Part shown: in pieces, positions 1-7,614 of the stretch | How the letters are laid out: the number at the start of each line of letters is the position of its first letter | How positions within the stretch are numbered: the stretch's first letter is position 1 | Source of the DNA: Alkalihalobacillus deserti | GTDB lineage: Bacteria > Bacillota > Bacilli > Bacillales > Bacillaceae_D | Direction of reading: 5' to 3' | NCBI RefSeq assembly: GCF_020734105.1 | Contig: NZ_JAJAFR010000005.1 | Coordinates: 248,001 to 312,000, forward strand | Length of the DNA: 64,000 bases | Translations under genes and position numbers: made by a program | The notes under the pieces: generated by a model | What the model saw: only the letters and a program-made list of their open reading frames with translations | The model's database searches: none | Told to the model about the DNA's origin: nothing

Positions 1-413
1 GATTAAAAGTAATTGGGAAAAAAGATTGGCTAGAAGCACAAGTTAGTGAGAATTCGGAGATTGAAAAAATGGCAGAAGCGGTTCGAGGTAAAACTGAAGC
101 AGCTAGTTATTATGAGCGAATTCAACTCGGTGGTGCTGCTCAAAAAATCTTTACCTCACTAAGAAATGAGGTAAAACAAGACTTGTTTGTTCCATTAAAA
201 GAGTCAGCTGTAGCAGCAAAAGCAAACGAGCCAATTGGAGAGAAAATGCTATTAAATGCCGCTTTTTTAATTGATCGAGACAAAGAAGAGGAGTTTGACG
301 AAAAGGTAAATAAAGCGCATGACAATTGGAAGGATAAGGTCGAATTTAATTACAGCGGTCCATGGCCAGCATATAACTTTGTCAATATTAGATTAACAGT
401 TGAGAATGGCTAA
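1..413 (+). CDS. gvpF: Gas vesicle protein GvpF, 3' part (partial)
   Basis: The reading frame is already open at base 3, before the first internal ATG at 69, so this is the C-terminal part of a gene that begins outside the window. The visible 137 residues include a KVIGKKDW segment and a coiled, acidic middle, and end in GPWPAYNFVNIRL, the C-terminal signature of the GvpF/GvpL family. GvpF/L proteins are accessory or minor proteins needed to assemble the gas-filled protein shell. The order F-G-L-S-K-J-T-U downstream matches the Bacillus megaterium cluster, which is why it is called F rather than L. Its stop overlaps the gvpG start by one base. Confidence 0.9.
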   Translation, partial: LKVIGKKDWLEAQVSENSEIEKMAEAVRGKTEAASYYERIQLGGAAQKIFTSLRNEVKQDLFVPLKESAVAAKANEPIGEKMLLNAAFLIDRDKEEEFDEKVNKAHDNWKDKVEFNYSGPWPAYNFVNIRLTVENG

Positions 414-667
414 TGCTACACAAATTAATATCAGCTCCTATTAACCTCGTCATAAAAATCGGGGAAAAGGTGAAAGAAGAGGCTGACAAAGAATTATATG
501 ACCTTCCAACCATTCAGCAAAAACTCATTCAACTGCAGATGATGTATGAGCTTGGTGATATTCCGGAAGATGCTTATAAAGAGAAAGAAAAAGAATTACT
601 GATGCGTTATGAAATAGCAAAACGTCTGGAAATGGAACAATGGGAGCAGATGACAAAGAAGAAATGA
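413..667 (+). CDS. gvpG: Gas vesicle protein GvpG
   Basis: This 84-residue protein starts with ATG in a TAATG overlap with gvpF, which suggests translational coupling. GvpG proteins are about 80-90 residues long, mostly helical and highly charged. Here an N-terminal hydrophobic stretch (KLISAPINLVIKIGEKV) is followed by long charged helices rich in Glu and Lys. GvpG is a minor gas-vesicle protein required for shell formation in B. megaterium and haloarchaea; its biochemical role is not settled. The assignment rests on the family pattern and on its position between gvpF and gvpL. Confidence 0.9.
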   Translation: MLHKLISAPINLVIKIGEKVKEEADKELYDLPTIQQKLIQLQMMYELGDIPEDAYKEKEKELLMRYEIAKRLEMEQWEQMTKKK

Positions 668-677
668 GGGGATGAAG

Positions 678-1484
678 ATGGGCGATCTAATTTACTTATA
701 TGGCTTAGTCCCAACTAATGAAACGATTAATCAATCGTTACCATCTTTTAAAGGGTTCGAAGGTGAAGGTGGCATTTACACCATTCCGATCGAACAGAAC
801 ACAGCGATTGTTTGTAATCTCGATTCAGACCAGTACTCTGAAGAGAAGATTAAAGATAAGGTTAATCATGACATGGAATGGCTGAAAGAAAAAGCGTTTC
901 ACCACCATGAAACAGTCATGAAACTAGCCAAGATGTTCACCGTGATCCCGTTGAAATTTTGTACGTTATATAAAAATCAAGACAGCCTAGCAAAAGCAGT
1001 TCAAACAAATGAACAAAAGATGGAAAGAACCTTTGCCTTATTAGCTGGAAATGAAGAGTGGAATTTAAAAATTTACTGTGACGATCAGCTTTTAAAAGAA
1101 CAAATAAGTCAGAGCGATCCAACCATAGAAGCCAAAAGAGCTGACATTGCTTCGTTACCTAAAGGGAGACAATTTTTTGAAAAGAAGAAAATAGAAAAGC
1201 TGATTGAATCAAAACTTGAAGAAGAAAAAAATCGTGTAAGTGAGGACATTCATCTTCATTTAAAAGAGTATGTTCTTCAGGGGAATGTAAAAAGCAATTG
1301 GAGTAAAGACGTGACAGGAAGAAAGGAAAACATGACGTGGAATAGTGTGTACCTTATTTCTGAACCGAAAGTCGAGTCTTTTTTAAATGAAATTCAACAC
1401 TATCAAAAAGAAATGAAAGAAATGGGATGGCAGTTTGAGGTAACAGGACCTTGGCCGGCTTACCATTTTTCAAACATTTTATAA
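678..1484 (+). CDS. gvpL: Gas vesicle protein GvpL
   Basis: This 268-residue GvpF/GvpL family protein is a second paralogue of the partial gene at the window edge. The N-terminus (GDLIYLYGLVP) has the usual IYLYG strand, and the C-terminus carries GPWPAYHFSNIL, matching the family signature. ATGs occur at 672 and 678; the GAGGGG ribosome-binding site at 666-671 abuts the first, so 678 is preferred. GvpL is thought to interact with other Gvp proteins during nucleation of the vesicle. It lies 10 bases after gvpG and 16 bases before gvpS, clearly in one operon. Confidence 0.92.
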   Translation: MGDLIYLYGLVPTNETINQSLPSFKGFEGEGGIYTIPIEQNTAIVCNLDSDQYSEEKIKDKVNHDMEWLKEKAFHHHETVMKLAKMFTVIPLKFCTLYKNQDSLAKAVQTNEQKMERTFALLAGNEEWNLKIYCDDQLLKEQISQSDPTIEAKRADIASLPKGRQFFEKKKIEKLIESKLEEEKNRVSEDIHLHLKEYVLQGNVKSNWSKDVTGRKENMTWNSVYLISEPKVESFLNEIQHYQKEMKEMGWQFEVTGPWPAYHFSNIL

Positions 1485-1500
1485 GTGAGGAAGACGATCT

Positions 1501-1773
1501 ATGTCTTTAAAGGAATCAGTTGAAAACAAGGAGATTGCATTAATTGATATTTTAGATGTCATCCTCGATAAGGGTGTTGCGATAAGAGCTGATTTAGTGA
1601 TTTCTATTGCTGGAGTTGATCTTGTCTATTTAGATCTACGAGTCTTAATTGCTTCGGTAGAATCTCTTGTTCAAGCTCAGCAAGGAAATCAAACCATATC
1701 TTCAGTAAATTTTGATCAACAAAGGGAGGAGTTAATTGATGCAACCGGAAAGCCCAACAAGTGGGAGAATTAA
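1501..1773 (+). CDS. gvpS: Gas vesicle protein GvpS (GvpA/J family)
   Basis: This 90-residue member of the GvpA/GvpJ/GvpM/GvpS family shows the conserved core LIDILDVILDKGVAIRADLV followed by a valine-rich strand (DLVYLDLRVLIASVE). The core forms the shell-like helix-strand-strand-helix fold. Family members are major (GvpA) or minor shell proteins; the position between gvpL and gvpK identifies S. The start is ATG with a GAGGAAG ribosome-binding site. Its 3' end overlaps gvpK by 35 bases in another frame. No gvpA copy is visible in the window; it presumably lies upstream of base 1. Confidence 0.9.
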   Translation: MSLKESVENKEIALIDILDVILDKGVAIRADLVISIAGVDLVYLDLRVLIASVESLVQAQQGNQTISSVNFDQQREELIDATGKPNKWEN

Positions 1774-2023
1774 CTTAGACCCAGATAAAGCAGAGCATGG
1801 ATTAGCCCAGCTTGTGTTAACGGTCATTGAGCTACTGAGGCAAATTGTCGAAAGGCATGCGATCAGGCGCGTAGAAGGTGGGACTTTGACAGACGAACAA
1901 ATTGAAAATCTAGGCGAGGCTTTAATGAATCTCGAAGAAAAAATGGATGAATTAAAAGACGTTTTCGGTCTTGATGCCGAAGACTTGAATATAGATCTTG
2001 GTCCTTTAGGGAGCTTGCTTTAA
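1739..2023 (+). CDS. gvpK: Gas vesicle protein GvpK
   Basis: This 94-residue protein matches GvpK, with RINLDPDKAEHGLAQLVLTV near the N-terminus, a repeat-like LLRQIVERHAIRRVE helix and TDEQIENLGEALMNLEEKM. GvpK is an essential accessory protein of gas-vesicle formation. A TTG at 1736 sits immediately before ATG 1739; ATG is chosen because AGGGAGGA is well spaced upstream. The start lies inside the end of gvpS, so the two genes are probably translationally coupled. The acidic C-terminal tail (LDAEDLNIDLGPLGSLL) is typical of the Bacillus proteins. Confidence 0.9.
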   Translation: MQPESPTSGRINLDPDKAEHGLAQLVLTVIELLRQIVERHAIRRVEGGTLTDEQIENLGEALMNLEEKMDELKDVFGLDAEDLNIDLGPLGSLL

Positions 2024-2047
2024 TCGAAATGCCAAGGAGGATCGATT

Positions 2048-2374
2048 ATGTCAGTCGAACATTCGATGCAATCACATACGATTGTAGATGTGTTAGAGAA
2101 AATTTTAGACAAAGGGGTGGTGATTGCAGGCGATATCACGGTAGGAATTGCCGATGTTGAACTGTTAACCATTAAGATCCGACTTATTGTCGCTTCTGTT
2201 GATAAAGCAAAAGAGATTGGCATGGATTGGTGGGAAACAGACCCATACTTAAGCTCTAAAGCTGTTGACAACCATACGAAAGCGCTTGAAGAAGAGAATA
2301 AACAATTACATGAGAGACTTGAATCTCTTGAAAAGAAAGTAAGTTCAAACCGTATAAGTTCGGACGGAATTTAA
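2048..2374 (+). CDS. gvpJ: Gas vesicle protein GvpJ
   Basis: This 108-residue GvpA/GvpJ family protein has the core IVDVLEKILDKGVVIAGDI and a second segment, ELLTIKIRLIVASVDKAKEI. The extra C-terminal extension (EEENKQLHERLESLEKKV) is a predicted coiled coil and separates GvpJ from the short GvpA. GvpJ is a minor structural protein thought to sit at vesicle tips or to nucleate assembly. The AAGGAGG site is 9 bases before ATG. A related coiled-coil segment (EENNHLHDRLGRLEEML) occurs in the next gene, gvpT, suggesting that the two products may interact or share ancestry in this region. Confidence 0.9.
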   Translation: MSVEHSMQSHTIVDVLEKILDKGVVIAGDITVGIADVELLTIKIRLIVASVDKAKEIGMDWWETDPYLSSKAVDNHTKALEEENKQLHERLESLEKKVSSNRISSDGI

Positions 2375-2396
2375 CTAATACTGGGAGGTTTTCACA

Positions 2397-3119
2397 ATGA
2401 AAGAAGAAAATGTTCAAAATCAAACAGAGGAAAAAGATACGAAAACTGAAACAGGTTCAAAAAGTAGTCGTCTAAAACGTTCAGTCACAGGAGGCCTAAT
2501 TGGGGCAACAGTAGGGTACTTAGCTACTCCTGAAAACGGCAAGAAGCTTATGGAAAGCATTGATCGAGATAAATTAAAGAGTAAAGGACAAGACTTAAGT
2601 CAAGTAGCTAAAGAAAAGTCTAAAAAAGCTGCAGGTTCCATTAAAAACTCAGCAAGGAACTTGTTCCATAAAGATGAGGATGATTCAAATGATGGAGAGG
2701 AAGATACTGAGAATGAAACAAGTCTTGAATCAGGCACAGAAAAGGAATCAAGTGAAGACGAAAAAGAATCGTTAAAAGAAGAAAATAATCATCTACATGA
2801 TCGTTTAGGTAGACTAGAAGAGATGCTTACAAAACTAACTGAAAATAATAGCGAAGAAGATGAAGAATCAGATAAAGATTCTGAGGAAGATAGCGAATCA
2901 AAAAAGGAGAATGAAGAAGAAGACTCAGAAGAAGATGGTAACGAGGAAGAAGAAGAACAGAGCAATAGAAATGGTACTGACAGTAAATCTAGCAAAGCAA
3001 ATAAGAAAAAACGTACGCCATCTAGTAAAACGTCAAAATCTAAAAAGTCGACTAAGGACGATGATGAGAGTGAGAGCGATAGCACATCCCTCTTAAGCGA
3101 TGACGATACATCTTCTTAA
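2397..3119 (+). CDS. gvpT: Gas vesicle protein GvpT (YtxH-like, highly charged)
   Basis: This 240-residue protein has a YtxH-like N-terminal region: a short hydrophobic glycine-rich segment (GGLIGATVGYLATPENGKKL) followed by basic amphipathic helices. Its second half is an extreme low-complexity tail of Glu, Asp, Ser and Lys that is probably disordered. A coiled-coil motif near residues 125-145 resembles the end of GvpJ. GvpT is encoded between gvpJ and gvpU in B. megaterium; its precise role is unclear. The highly acidic tail fits a halotolerant host. Its stop overlaps an upstream in-frame ATG of gvpU. Confidence 0.82.
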   Translation: MKEENVQNQTEEKDTKTETGSKSSRLKRSVTGGLIGATVGYLATPENGKKLMESIDRDKLKSKGQDLSQVAKEKSKKAAGSIKNSARNLFHKDEDDSNDGEEDTENETSLESGTEKESSEDEKESLKEENNHLHDRLGRLEEMLTKLTENNSEEDEESDKDSEEDSESKKENEEEDSEEDGNEEEEEQSNRNGTDSKSSKANKKKRTPSSKTSKSKKSTKDDDESESDSTSLLSDDDTSS

Positions 3120-3142
3120 TGGCTTTGAAAGGAGAAGTGAAC

Positions 3143-3547
3143 ATGAGTAATGGACCAGGTCCAATGAAAGATAGTATTCTTGAATTCTTTGTGCAAGCGG
3201 CTAATAAGCATGATTTTTCTTTGGATATTACATTAAACGTAAATGGCGCGGTGATTACAGGAACACTGATTTCTGCTAAGGATTACTTTGAGACTCTAAG
3301 TGAAACCTTTGAAGATGGTAGTGAGGTTGCTGAAAAATTAAGTGACAAATTCGCAAAGGCAGGAGATGCATTTGAAACGAGTAATGATCTCGAAGCCCAT
3401 TTCATCCATTTGAAAAACACGAAAGTCTATTGTGGCGACAGTAAACCAACTCCTTCAAGCGGAAAAATTCTCTGGAGAGGGAAGCTATCTGAAGTAAACG
3501 GATTCTTTTTAGGAAGAATCTCAGATAATAGTACGAAAAAGACATAG
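3143..3547 (+). CDS. gvpU: Gas vesicle protein GvpU
   Basis: This 134-residue protein matches GvpU, with an N-terminal helix (MKDSILEFFVQAANKHDFSL) followed by beta strands (DITLNVNGAVITGTLISAKDYFE). ATG 3143 is chosen because AAAGGAG precedes it by 8 bases; the in-frame ATG at 3119 overlaps the gvpT stop and has no ribosome-binding site. GvpU in B. megaterium is described as modulating vesicle clustering rather than being essential for the shell. This is the last gene of the operon; nothing of the gvp type follows. Confidence 0.87.
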   Translation: MSNGPGPMKDSILEFFVQAANKHDFSLDITLNVNGAVITGTLISAKDYFETLSETFEDGSEVAEKLSDKFAKAGDAFETSNDLEAHFIHLKNTKVYCGDSKPTPSSGKILWRGKLSEVNGFFLGRISDNSTKKT

Positions 3548-3841
3548 GTTTATAAAGATGCCTCAAACAAATCACAAAAAAATTACGACGTGAAAATAAG
3601 ATGACAACTAACATGAGCAGAGAGGGCAACTGTTATGCTCGTGCATGCATAGAGTCATTTCATAGTGTTGCTTAAAAAAGAAGTAATTTCATGAAAAATC
3701 ACGTGTAGCATAATACGTTAACTAGTCGGTTATATTCCGCTTATTGTTTGGTAAATGGGCGAAAAAGACAAAACAAAACGAGCGGTGGCACTGTCTGTTT
3801 GGTAAACATATATACTTAATACTCGAGCAACAACAACTAAC

Positions 3842-3880
3842 GCATCTATCTAGTTAATCAATTTAGATAGGTGCTTTTGT
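3842..3880 (+). terminator. Terminator-like hairpin in the gvpU-ectD gap
   Basis: The arms GCATCTATCT and AGATAGGTGC pair over 10 bp with one G-T wobble around a 13-nt loop and are followed by TTTTGTT. It lies about 295 bases after gvpU, so it could end read-through from the gvp operon or belong to an unseen short RNA. The rest of the 629-base gap (3548-4176) is AT-rich with no convincing ORF. A small inverted repeat (TTGAAA-AAAG-TTTCAA, 4085-4100) lies about 80 bases before ectD and could be an operator. Confidence 0.5.
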
Positions 3881-4176
3881 TACTCTAAAGATTTATTTTT
3901 CATTTTCGTTTGTATATTTACTCTGTTTTTTACTGATTTTCCTAGTTCTATATAGGTATTAGGGAGTAGTCTCTAGCTATAAGTTAGACTTTAGCTTACT
4001 TCAGGGAGAAAAAACAACATTTTATTTAGCATAACAAATCACCTAAGTCTATCGTCATATGCGTGATCTGAACTTTTGCTTAATTTGAAAAAAGTTTCAA
4101 TATTTATGTTTTGTTAGATAGTAAGCGGGTACAACATGGATTGTACGAACTTAGAATTTCATAGGAGGTGTTTTTC

Positions 4177-5106
4177 TTGAACATTAAGAAGGATTTATAT
4201 CCCTCTCGAAAAGAAAACAAAGCAAAGGTGGTTGAGCGCCAGTCGCCAATTGTGTATTCCAGTGGAGAAGGTGGCCCTTTAAGGAAAGATCAGCTTCAGA
4301 GCTATGAAGACAAAGGCTATATTATTCTAGAAGATGTATTCAATAGTGAAGAGGTTGAACTTATGAAGTCAGAACTCTCTAAAACTATGAAAGAGAAACA
4401 GCACGGAGGTGCAGAGGTTATTAAAGAGCCGACTAGCAATGAGATCCGTTCGGTATTCGATGTGCATAAGGATGGCCAGTTCTTTCAAAGATTGGCACAA
4501 AATGAGCGCATTATAAAAGTTGCGGAACAATTGCTCGGTAGTAAAGTTTATATGAACCAGTCGAGAATTAATTTTAAACCAGGATTTAAAGGAAAAGAGT
4601 TTTATTGGCACTCTGATTTTGAGACTTGGCATATGGAAGACGGTATGCCGGATATGCGTGCCGTCAGCTGTTCTATTATTCTAACAGATAACTATGAATT
4701 TAATGGGCCATTAATGCTTATTCCCGGCTCTCACAAATGGTACGTTTCTTGCGCAGGCGAAACACCTGCTGATAACTATAAATATTCATTAAAGCAACAA
4801 GTGGCAGGTACTCCAGATGAAGAAAGTCTTTCATGGTTGACTGAACAAGCGGGTGGGAAGATTGACCGGGCTACAGGTCCTGCTGGTTCTGTATTATTCT
4901 TCGAAAGTAACACGATGCATGGCTCAAATGGGAACTTGTCCCCGTACCCGCGCAGTAACGTTTTCTTCGTTTTCAACTCGGTTGAAAATAAGCTAGTACA
5001 GCCGTTCTCAGGACTAGCGCCAAGACCAGAGTTCCTAGCTAATCGAAAAAGCTTTGAGCCGATTGAACCTCAAAGTGGGCTATTGACAGAGATGTTTAAT
5101 CGATAA
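4177..5106 (+). CDS. ectD: Ectoine 5-hydroxylase EctD
   Basis: This 309-residue member of the phytanoyl-CoA dioxygenase-like superfamily closely fits EctD, the Fe(II)/2-oxoglutarate enzyme that converts the compatible solute ectoine to 5-hydroxyectoine in the cytoplasm. Seen directly: the N-terminal DLYPSR segment, the iron-binding H-x-D at residues 145-147 (YWHSDFETWH) and the distal His 248 (NTMHGSNGN). A GTG at 4168 lies inside the AGGAGG site, so TTG 4177, 8 bases after it, is the start. No ectABC genes flank it, so ectoine must be made from another locus or taken up. Expression is probably osmotically controlled, but no defined promoter could be read. Confidence 0.95.
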   Translation: MNIKKDLYPSRKENKAKVVERQSPIVYSSGEGGPLRKDQLQSYEDKGYIILEDVFNSEEVELMKSELSKTMKEKQHGGAEVIKEPTSNEIRSVFDVHKDGQFFQRLAQNERIIKVAEQLLGSKVYMNQSRINFKPGFKGKEFYWHSDFETWHMEDGMPDMRAVSCSIILTDNYEFNGPLMLIPGSHKWYVSCAGETPADNYKYSLKQQVAGTPDEESLSWLTEQAGGKIDRATGPAGSVLFFESNTMHGSNGNLSPYPRSNVFFVFNSVENKLVQPFSGLAPRPEFLANRKSFEPIEPQSGLLTEMFNR

Positions 5107-5590
5107 GAAATAAAGAAGCTTCTTACTTACATAAGATTAAGTATTTGTCAAAAGCCGTTCTTTAAATTAACCCAAATAAGCCTATAGAAAACAAGTAACG
5201 ACCAGGAAAAACCATGTTAATCGCATGTTTTTTTTAATTTTACAGCACCATTACCAAAACTAAGCTGACCTTCCCAGTGGAATTCTTTCATTTATTTAAG
5301 GTGGCTTTCCTTCTTGCCTTCAAATTGCAAATGGATTCTTACAGAAAGAATCATTTGGCTTAATTGTTGCCTTATTGAATGGACTATCTTCCATCTCTAA
5401 GCGATCGTATAGGAGGGGGTAGTACAAAGGGAAGGATTTAGCTAAAAACGTTACAAGGAGCATGTGATACAAAATTTAGATAGAATGTACTATTTTTTTT
5501 AAAAAAATATAAATAGTTTAAGTGAATAATAGAGGTGGTAAACAGAGTTATGTAACACCCAATCTAACATTCCAAGGAGGAAGATTTGAA
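5107..5590. other. Gene-free gap between ectD and the KGG-repeat gene
   Basis: No ORF of credible composition, clear terminator or RNA element was recognised. The last 100 bases are very AT-rich (a T-run facing an A-run near 5490-5510) and probably hold the promoter of the following gene. AAGGAGG at 5574-5580 is its ribosome-binding site. Confidence 0.5.
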
Positions 5591-6259
5591 ATGGCTAACA
5601 ACAATTCAAACCAAAACAACAACTCTAGTGGAACAATGACTCGCGAGGAAGCAGGTAGAAAAGGTGGAGAAGAGAACGCTAGAAGGCACGATAGGAAGCA
5701 TTTTGAGGAAATCGGTCAAAAGGGTGGAAGAAAATCTTCTGGAAATCAATCTACGACCAATATAAATAGCAATAACAGAAACGACAATAGCGGTAATAAT
5801 AATAACAGCAATGGCAACAGCGGTAACAGCAACAGTAATAGCAACAGCGGTAACAGTAGTAACAGCAATAGTAACAACGGCAATAGCGGAACAATGAGTC
5901 GTGAGGAAGCAGGTAGAAAAGGTGGAGAAGAGAACGCTAGAAAGCACGATAGGAAGCATTTTGAGGAAATCGGTCAAAAGGGTGGAAGAAAATCTTCTGG
6001 AAATCAATCTACGACCAATATAAATAGCAATAACAGCAACGACAATGGCGGTAGCAGCAATAACAGCAATGGTAACAGCGGTAACAGCAACAGTAACAGC
6101 AATAGCGGCAACAGTAGTAACAGCAATAGTAACAACGGCAATAGCGGAACAATGAGTCGTGAGGAAGCAGGTAGAAAAGGTGGAGAAGAGAACGCTAGAA
6201 AGCACAATAGGAAGCATTTTGAGGAAATCGGTCAAAAGGGTGGAAGAAAATCCTCTTGA
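5591..6259 (+). CDS. KGG-repeat stress protein with Asn/Ser-rich linkers
   Basis: This 222-residue hydrophilic protein consists of three near-identical modules (about residues 14-52, 100-138 and 186-222). Each contains [14 protein letters not shown] and [14 protein letters not shown], i.e. paired KGG motifs of the GsiB-type general stress family, joined by linkers made almost only of Asn, Ser and Gly. Such proteins are hydrophilin-like and induced by stress or desiccation; a protective role here is inferred. ATG 5591 is chosen because AAGGAGG precedes it; earlier in-frame codons lack one. The third module stops at a TGA where the other copies have GGA, and the linker frame continues beyond it to 6307. 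Confidence 0.8.
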   Translation: MANNNSNQNNNSSGTMTREEAGRKGGEENARRHDRKHFEEIGQKGGRKSSGNQSTTNINSNNRNDNSGNNNNSNGNSGNSNSNSNSGNSSNSNSNNGNSGTMSREEAGRKGGEENARKHDRKHFEEIGQKGGRKSSGNQSTTNINSNNSNDNGGSSNNSNGNSGNSNSNSNSGNSSNSNSNNGNSGTMSREEAGRKGGEENARKHNRKHFEEIGQKGGRKSS

Positions 6260-6307
6260 AATGAATCTACGACCAATATAAATAACAATAACAACAACAG
6301 AAACTAA
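5630..6307 (+). repeat. 258-bp direct repeats within the KGG gene, third copy cut by a nonsense codon
   Basis: Units begin at about 5630, 5888 and 6146, a 258-bp period (86 codons). The module DNA is almost identical between copies while the linkers vary. The third unit reads TCC TCT TGA where units 1 and 2 have TCT TCT GGA. After that TGA (6257-6259) the frame continues as a recognisable linker (NESTTNINNNNN) to TAA at 6305-6307, so the ancestral protein was probably about 16 residues longer. Confidence 0.85.
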
Positions 6308-6374
6308 TTCTACTTAACATACTGTTTGAGTAGTATGAACGTTGAGGGAAGATTGCACATTCCTTTTAAGTGGA

Positions 6375-6479
6375 CTATGAAAAAAGAGTATATGAAGCTT
6401 CGGCCTTTTCTCGGTATTCAACCGGGGAAAGGCCGTTAAATGTCTTTTGAAAAAGACCATGATTGTTTAAGTGCTTATC
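6375..6479 (-). mobile_element. Relic of an IS3-family transposase C-terminus
   Basis: On the minus strand the frame ending at TAG (6375-6377) reads LNNHGLFQKTFNGLSPVEYR, then EKAEASYTLFS. The NGLSPVEYR segment is the usual end of IS3-family OrfB transposases. The next bases (TTTTAAGTGGACTA near 6363-6377) resemble the end of such an element. Only about 35 codons remain and no second end was found, so this is a dead fragment. The same bases form a strong hairpin (6401-6414 with 6422-6435) that could also act as a terminator for the KGG gene. Confidence 0.6.
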
Positions 6480-6630
6480 CCCTACTAGCTTGCATCCTTT
6501 AGTGATGAAATTGAAAAAATGAGCAAGCAACTACACAAATACGCATCTGATTTGTAGAAGTCAGATCCCTTTTTTTTAATGAGCTTGATTTTTCATAAGT
6601 GTAATCAAGTCTTAACTTAATTTTAAAAAC

Positions 6631-6660
6631 GAACTACCAGTTTGGTAGTTCATTTGTTTT
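6631..6660 (+). terminator. Terminator-like hairpin
   Basis: GAACTACCA pairs perfectly with TGGTAGTTC over a 3-nt loop and is followed by ATTTGTTTT. The A-rich left flank would allow function on either strand. The remainder of the gap from 6480 to 6884 shows no gene. Confidence 0.6.
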
Positions 6661-6884
6661 CTTAGAATAAGCGAACAATAGAGTTAGTTAAATCATCAAG
6701 AAGTCTAGTAGAATAATGGGAAAATAGTGAATACTCGATACTATTGAACTAGCCAATTGACTCATATATCCATTGATGTCTGAATCTATTATTGCTAAAA
6801 TAAGATCATATATTTTAGCTCAAATTAATTGCTACTTTTATTTATTTGCTATTACATAAAGACAAACAGTCAAGGTGTTGAACT

Positions 6885-7469
6885 ATGGTATTTGACGGAA
6901 TTTTACTATCACTCATCGTTGGTTTTTTAAGGCGCGGTACGCTAAAAGGCTTGGCTGATTTAAATTTAAAATTTGGATGGATATTTCCTATTTTGCTAGG
7001 GATACAGATTCTTATTTTTACATTACAAAGAAGATTCGAACTCCTTGAACAGATAAGTGGGTTTTTGTTTATCCTCATTTATGTAATAGGCTTATTTTTT
7101 CTATGGGTGAACCGTGCGAATAAAGGGTTTATCTTATTGTTTGTCGGGGTTTTTTTTAATTTTATTGCTATCGCTTTAAACGACGGAAGAATGCCGGTTT
7201 CCTATGAAGCCGCTGCGATTGCACTTGACCCTTATTACACAGAAATTTTAAAAAGTGGTTTATACGCCAAACATGCAATGATTACGGAGTCTACCAACTT
7301 CAGTTTTCTCGGCGATGTGATTCCAATTACGTCCCCATATCCAAAGAGCCAAGTAATTAGTATTGGCGATATCATTATGAATATTGGTATTTTCATATTT
7401 ATTCAACACCTCATGTTACTACATAAACGAGTAAAACCATCTGTTGCTAGTTTTAAAGGAGGTGAATGA
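6885..7469 (+). CDS. DUF5317 family membrane protein
   Basis: This 194-residue, strongly hydrophobic protein has about five transmembrane segments and the conserved LNDGRMPVS motif (residues 98-106), followed by a polar loop and a final transmembrane helix. These features fit the DUF5317 family of Bacilli, whose function is unknown. The start at ATG 6885 has a modest AAGGTG site. It lies 145 bases upstream of a membrane-bound GGDEF/HD-GYP protein in the same orientation, with a tiny hydrophobic ORF between them; this neighbourhood hints at, but does not prove, a role in signalling or envelope physiology. Confidence 0.75.
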   Translation: MVFDGILLSLIVGFLRRGTLKGLADLNLKFGWIFPILLGIQILIFTLQRRFELLEQISGFLFILIYVIGLFFLWVNRANKGFILLFVGVFFNFIAIALNDGRMPVSYEAAAIALDPYYTEILKSGLYAKHAMITESTNFSFLGDVIPITSPYPKSQVISIGDIIMNIGIFIFIQHLMLLHKRVKPSVASFKGGE

Positions 7470-7470
7470 A

Positions 7471-7554
7471 TTGAATAAGAAGAAGCTATTCATTAATTTA
7501 GTAATTGTTGCATCTCTTGTTGTTGCTTTAACGTCTGGTTATCAATTAGTTTAA
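7471..7554 (+). CDS. Candidate 27-residue hydrophobic peptide
   Basis: A TTG codon at 7471, preceded by an excellent AAAGGAGGTG site (7456-7465), opens a 27-codon frame that stops at 7552-7554. The peptide starts MNKKKLF, continues with a hydrophobic stretch (INLVIVASLVVALTSG) and ends YQLV, like a single-helix membrane peptide. It begins just after the DUF5317 stop and may be co-translated with it. The strong ribosome-binding site supports translation; there is no homology that could be recalled. Confidence 0.5.
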   Translation: MNKKKLFINLVIVASLVVALTSGYQLV

Positions 7555-7561
7555 TTATATG

Positions 7562-7599
7562 AAGGAGAAGGCGTTGGGGCTTCTCCTTTAATCTATTTT
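7562..7599 (+). terminator. Intrinsic terminator after the DUF5317 unit
   Basis: AAGGAGAAG (7562-7570) pairs with CTTCTCCTT (7580-7588) and is followed by TAATCTATTTT. It separates the DUF5317/small-peptide pair from the downstream GGDEF/HD-GYP gene. Confidence 0.65.
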
Positions 7600-7614
7600 A
7601 GAGAGTGAGAAAAA

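Noticed and set aside
2789-3085. Ser/Leu-rich minus-strand ORF inside gvpT
   Set aside because: It is the complement of the Glu/Asp/Ser/Lys-rich tail of gvpT and has no initiation signal.
1-3547. A gvpA gene among the gas-vesicle genes
   Set aside because: The two GvpA/J-type proteins seen fit GvpS and GvpJ by position and length; gvpA would lie upstream of the window.
5606-6235. 209-residue minus-strand ORF opposite the KGG gene
   Set aside because: Its low-complexity Ala/Val/Ile pattern is the complement of the Asn/Ser linkers; there is no ribosome-binding site.
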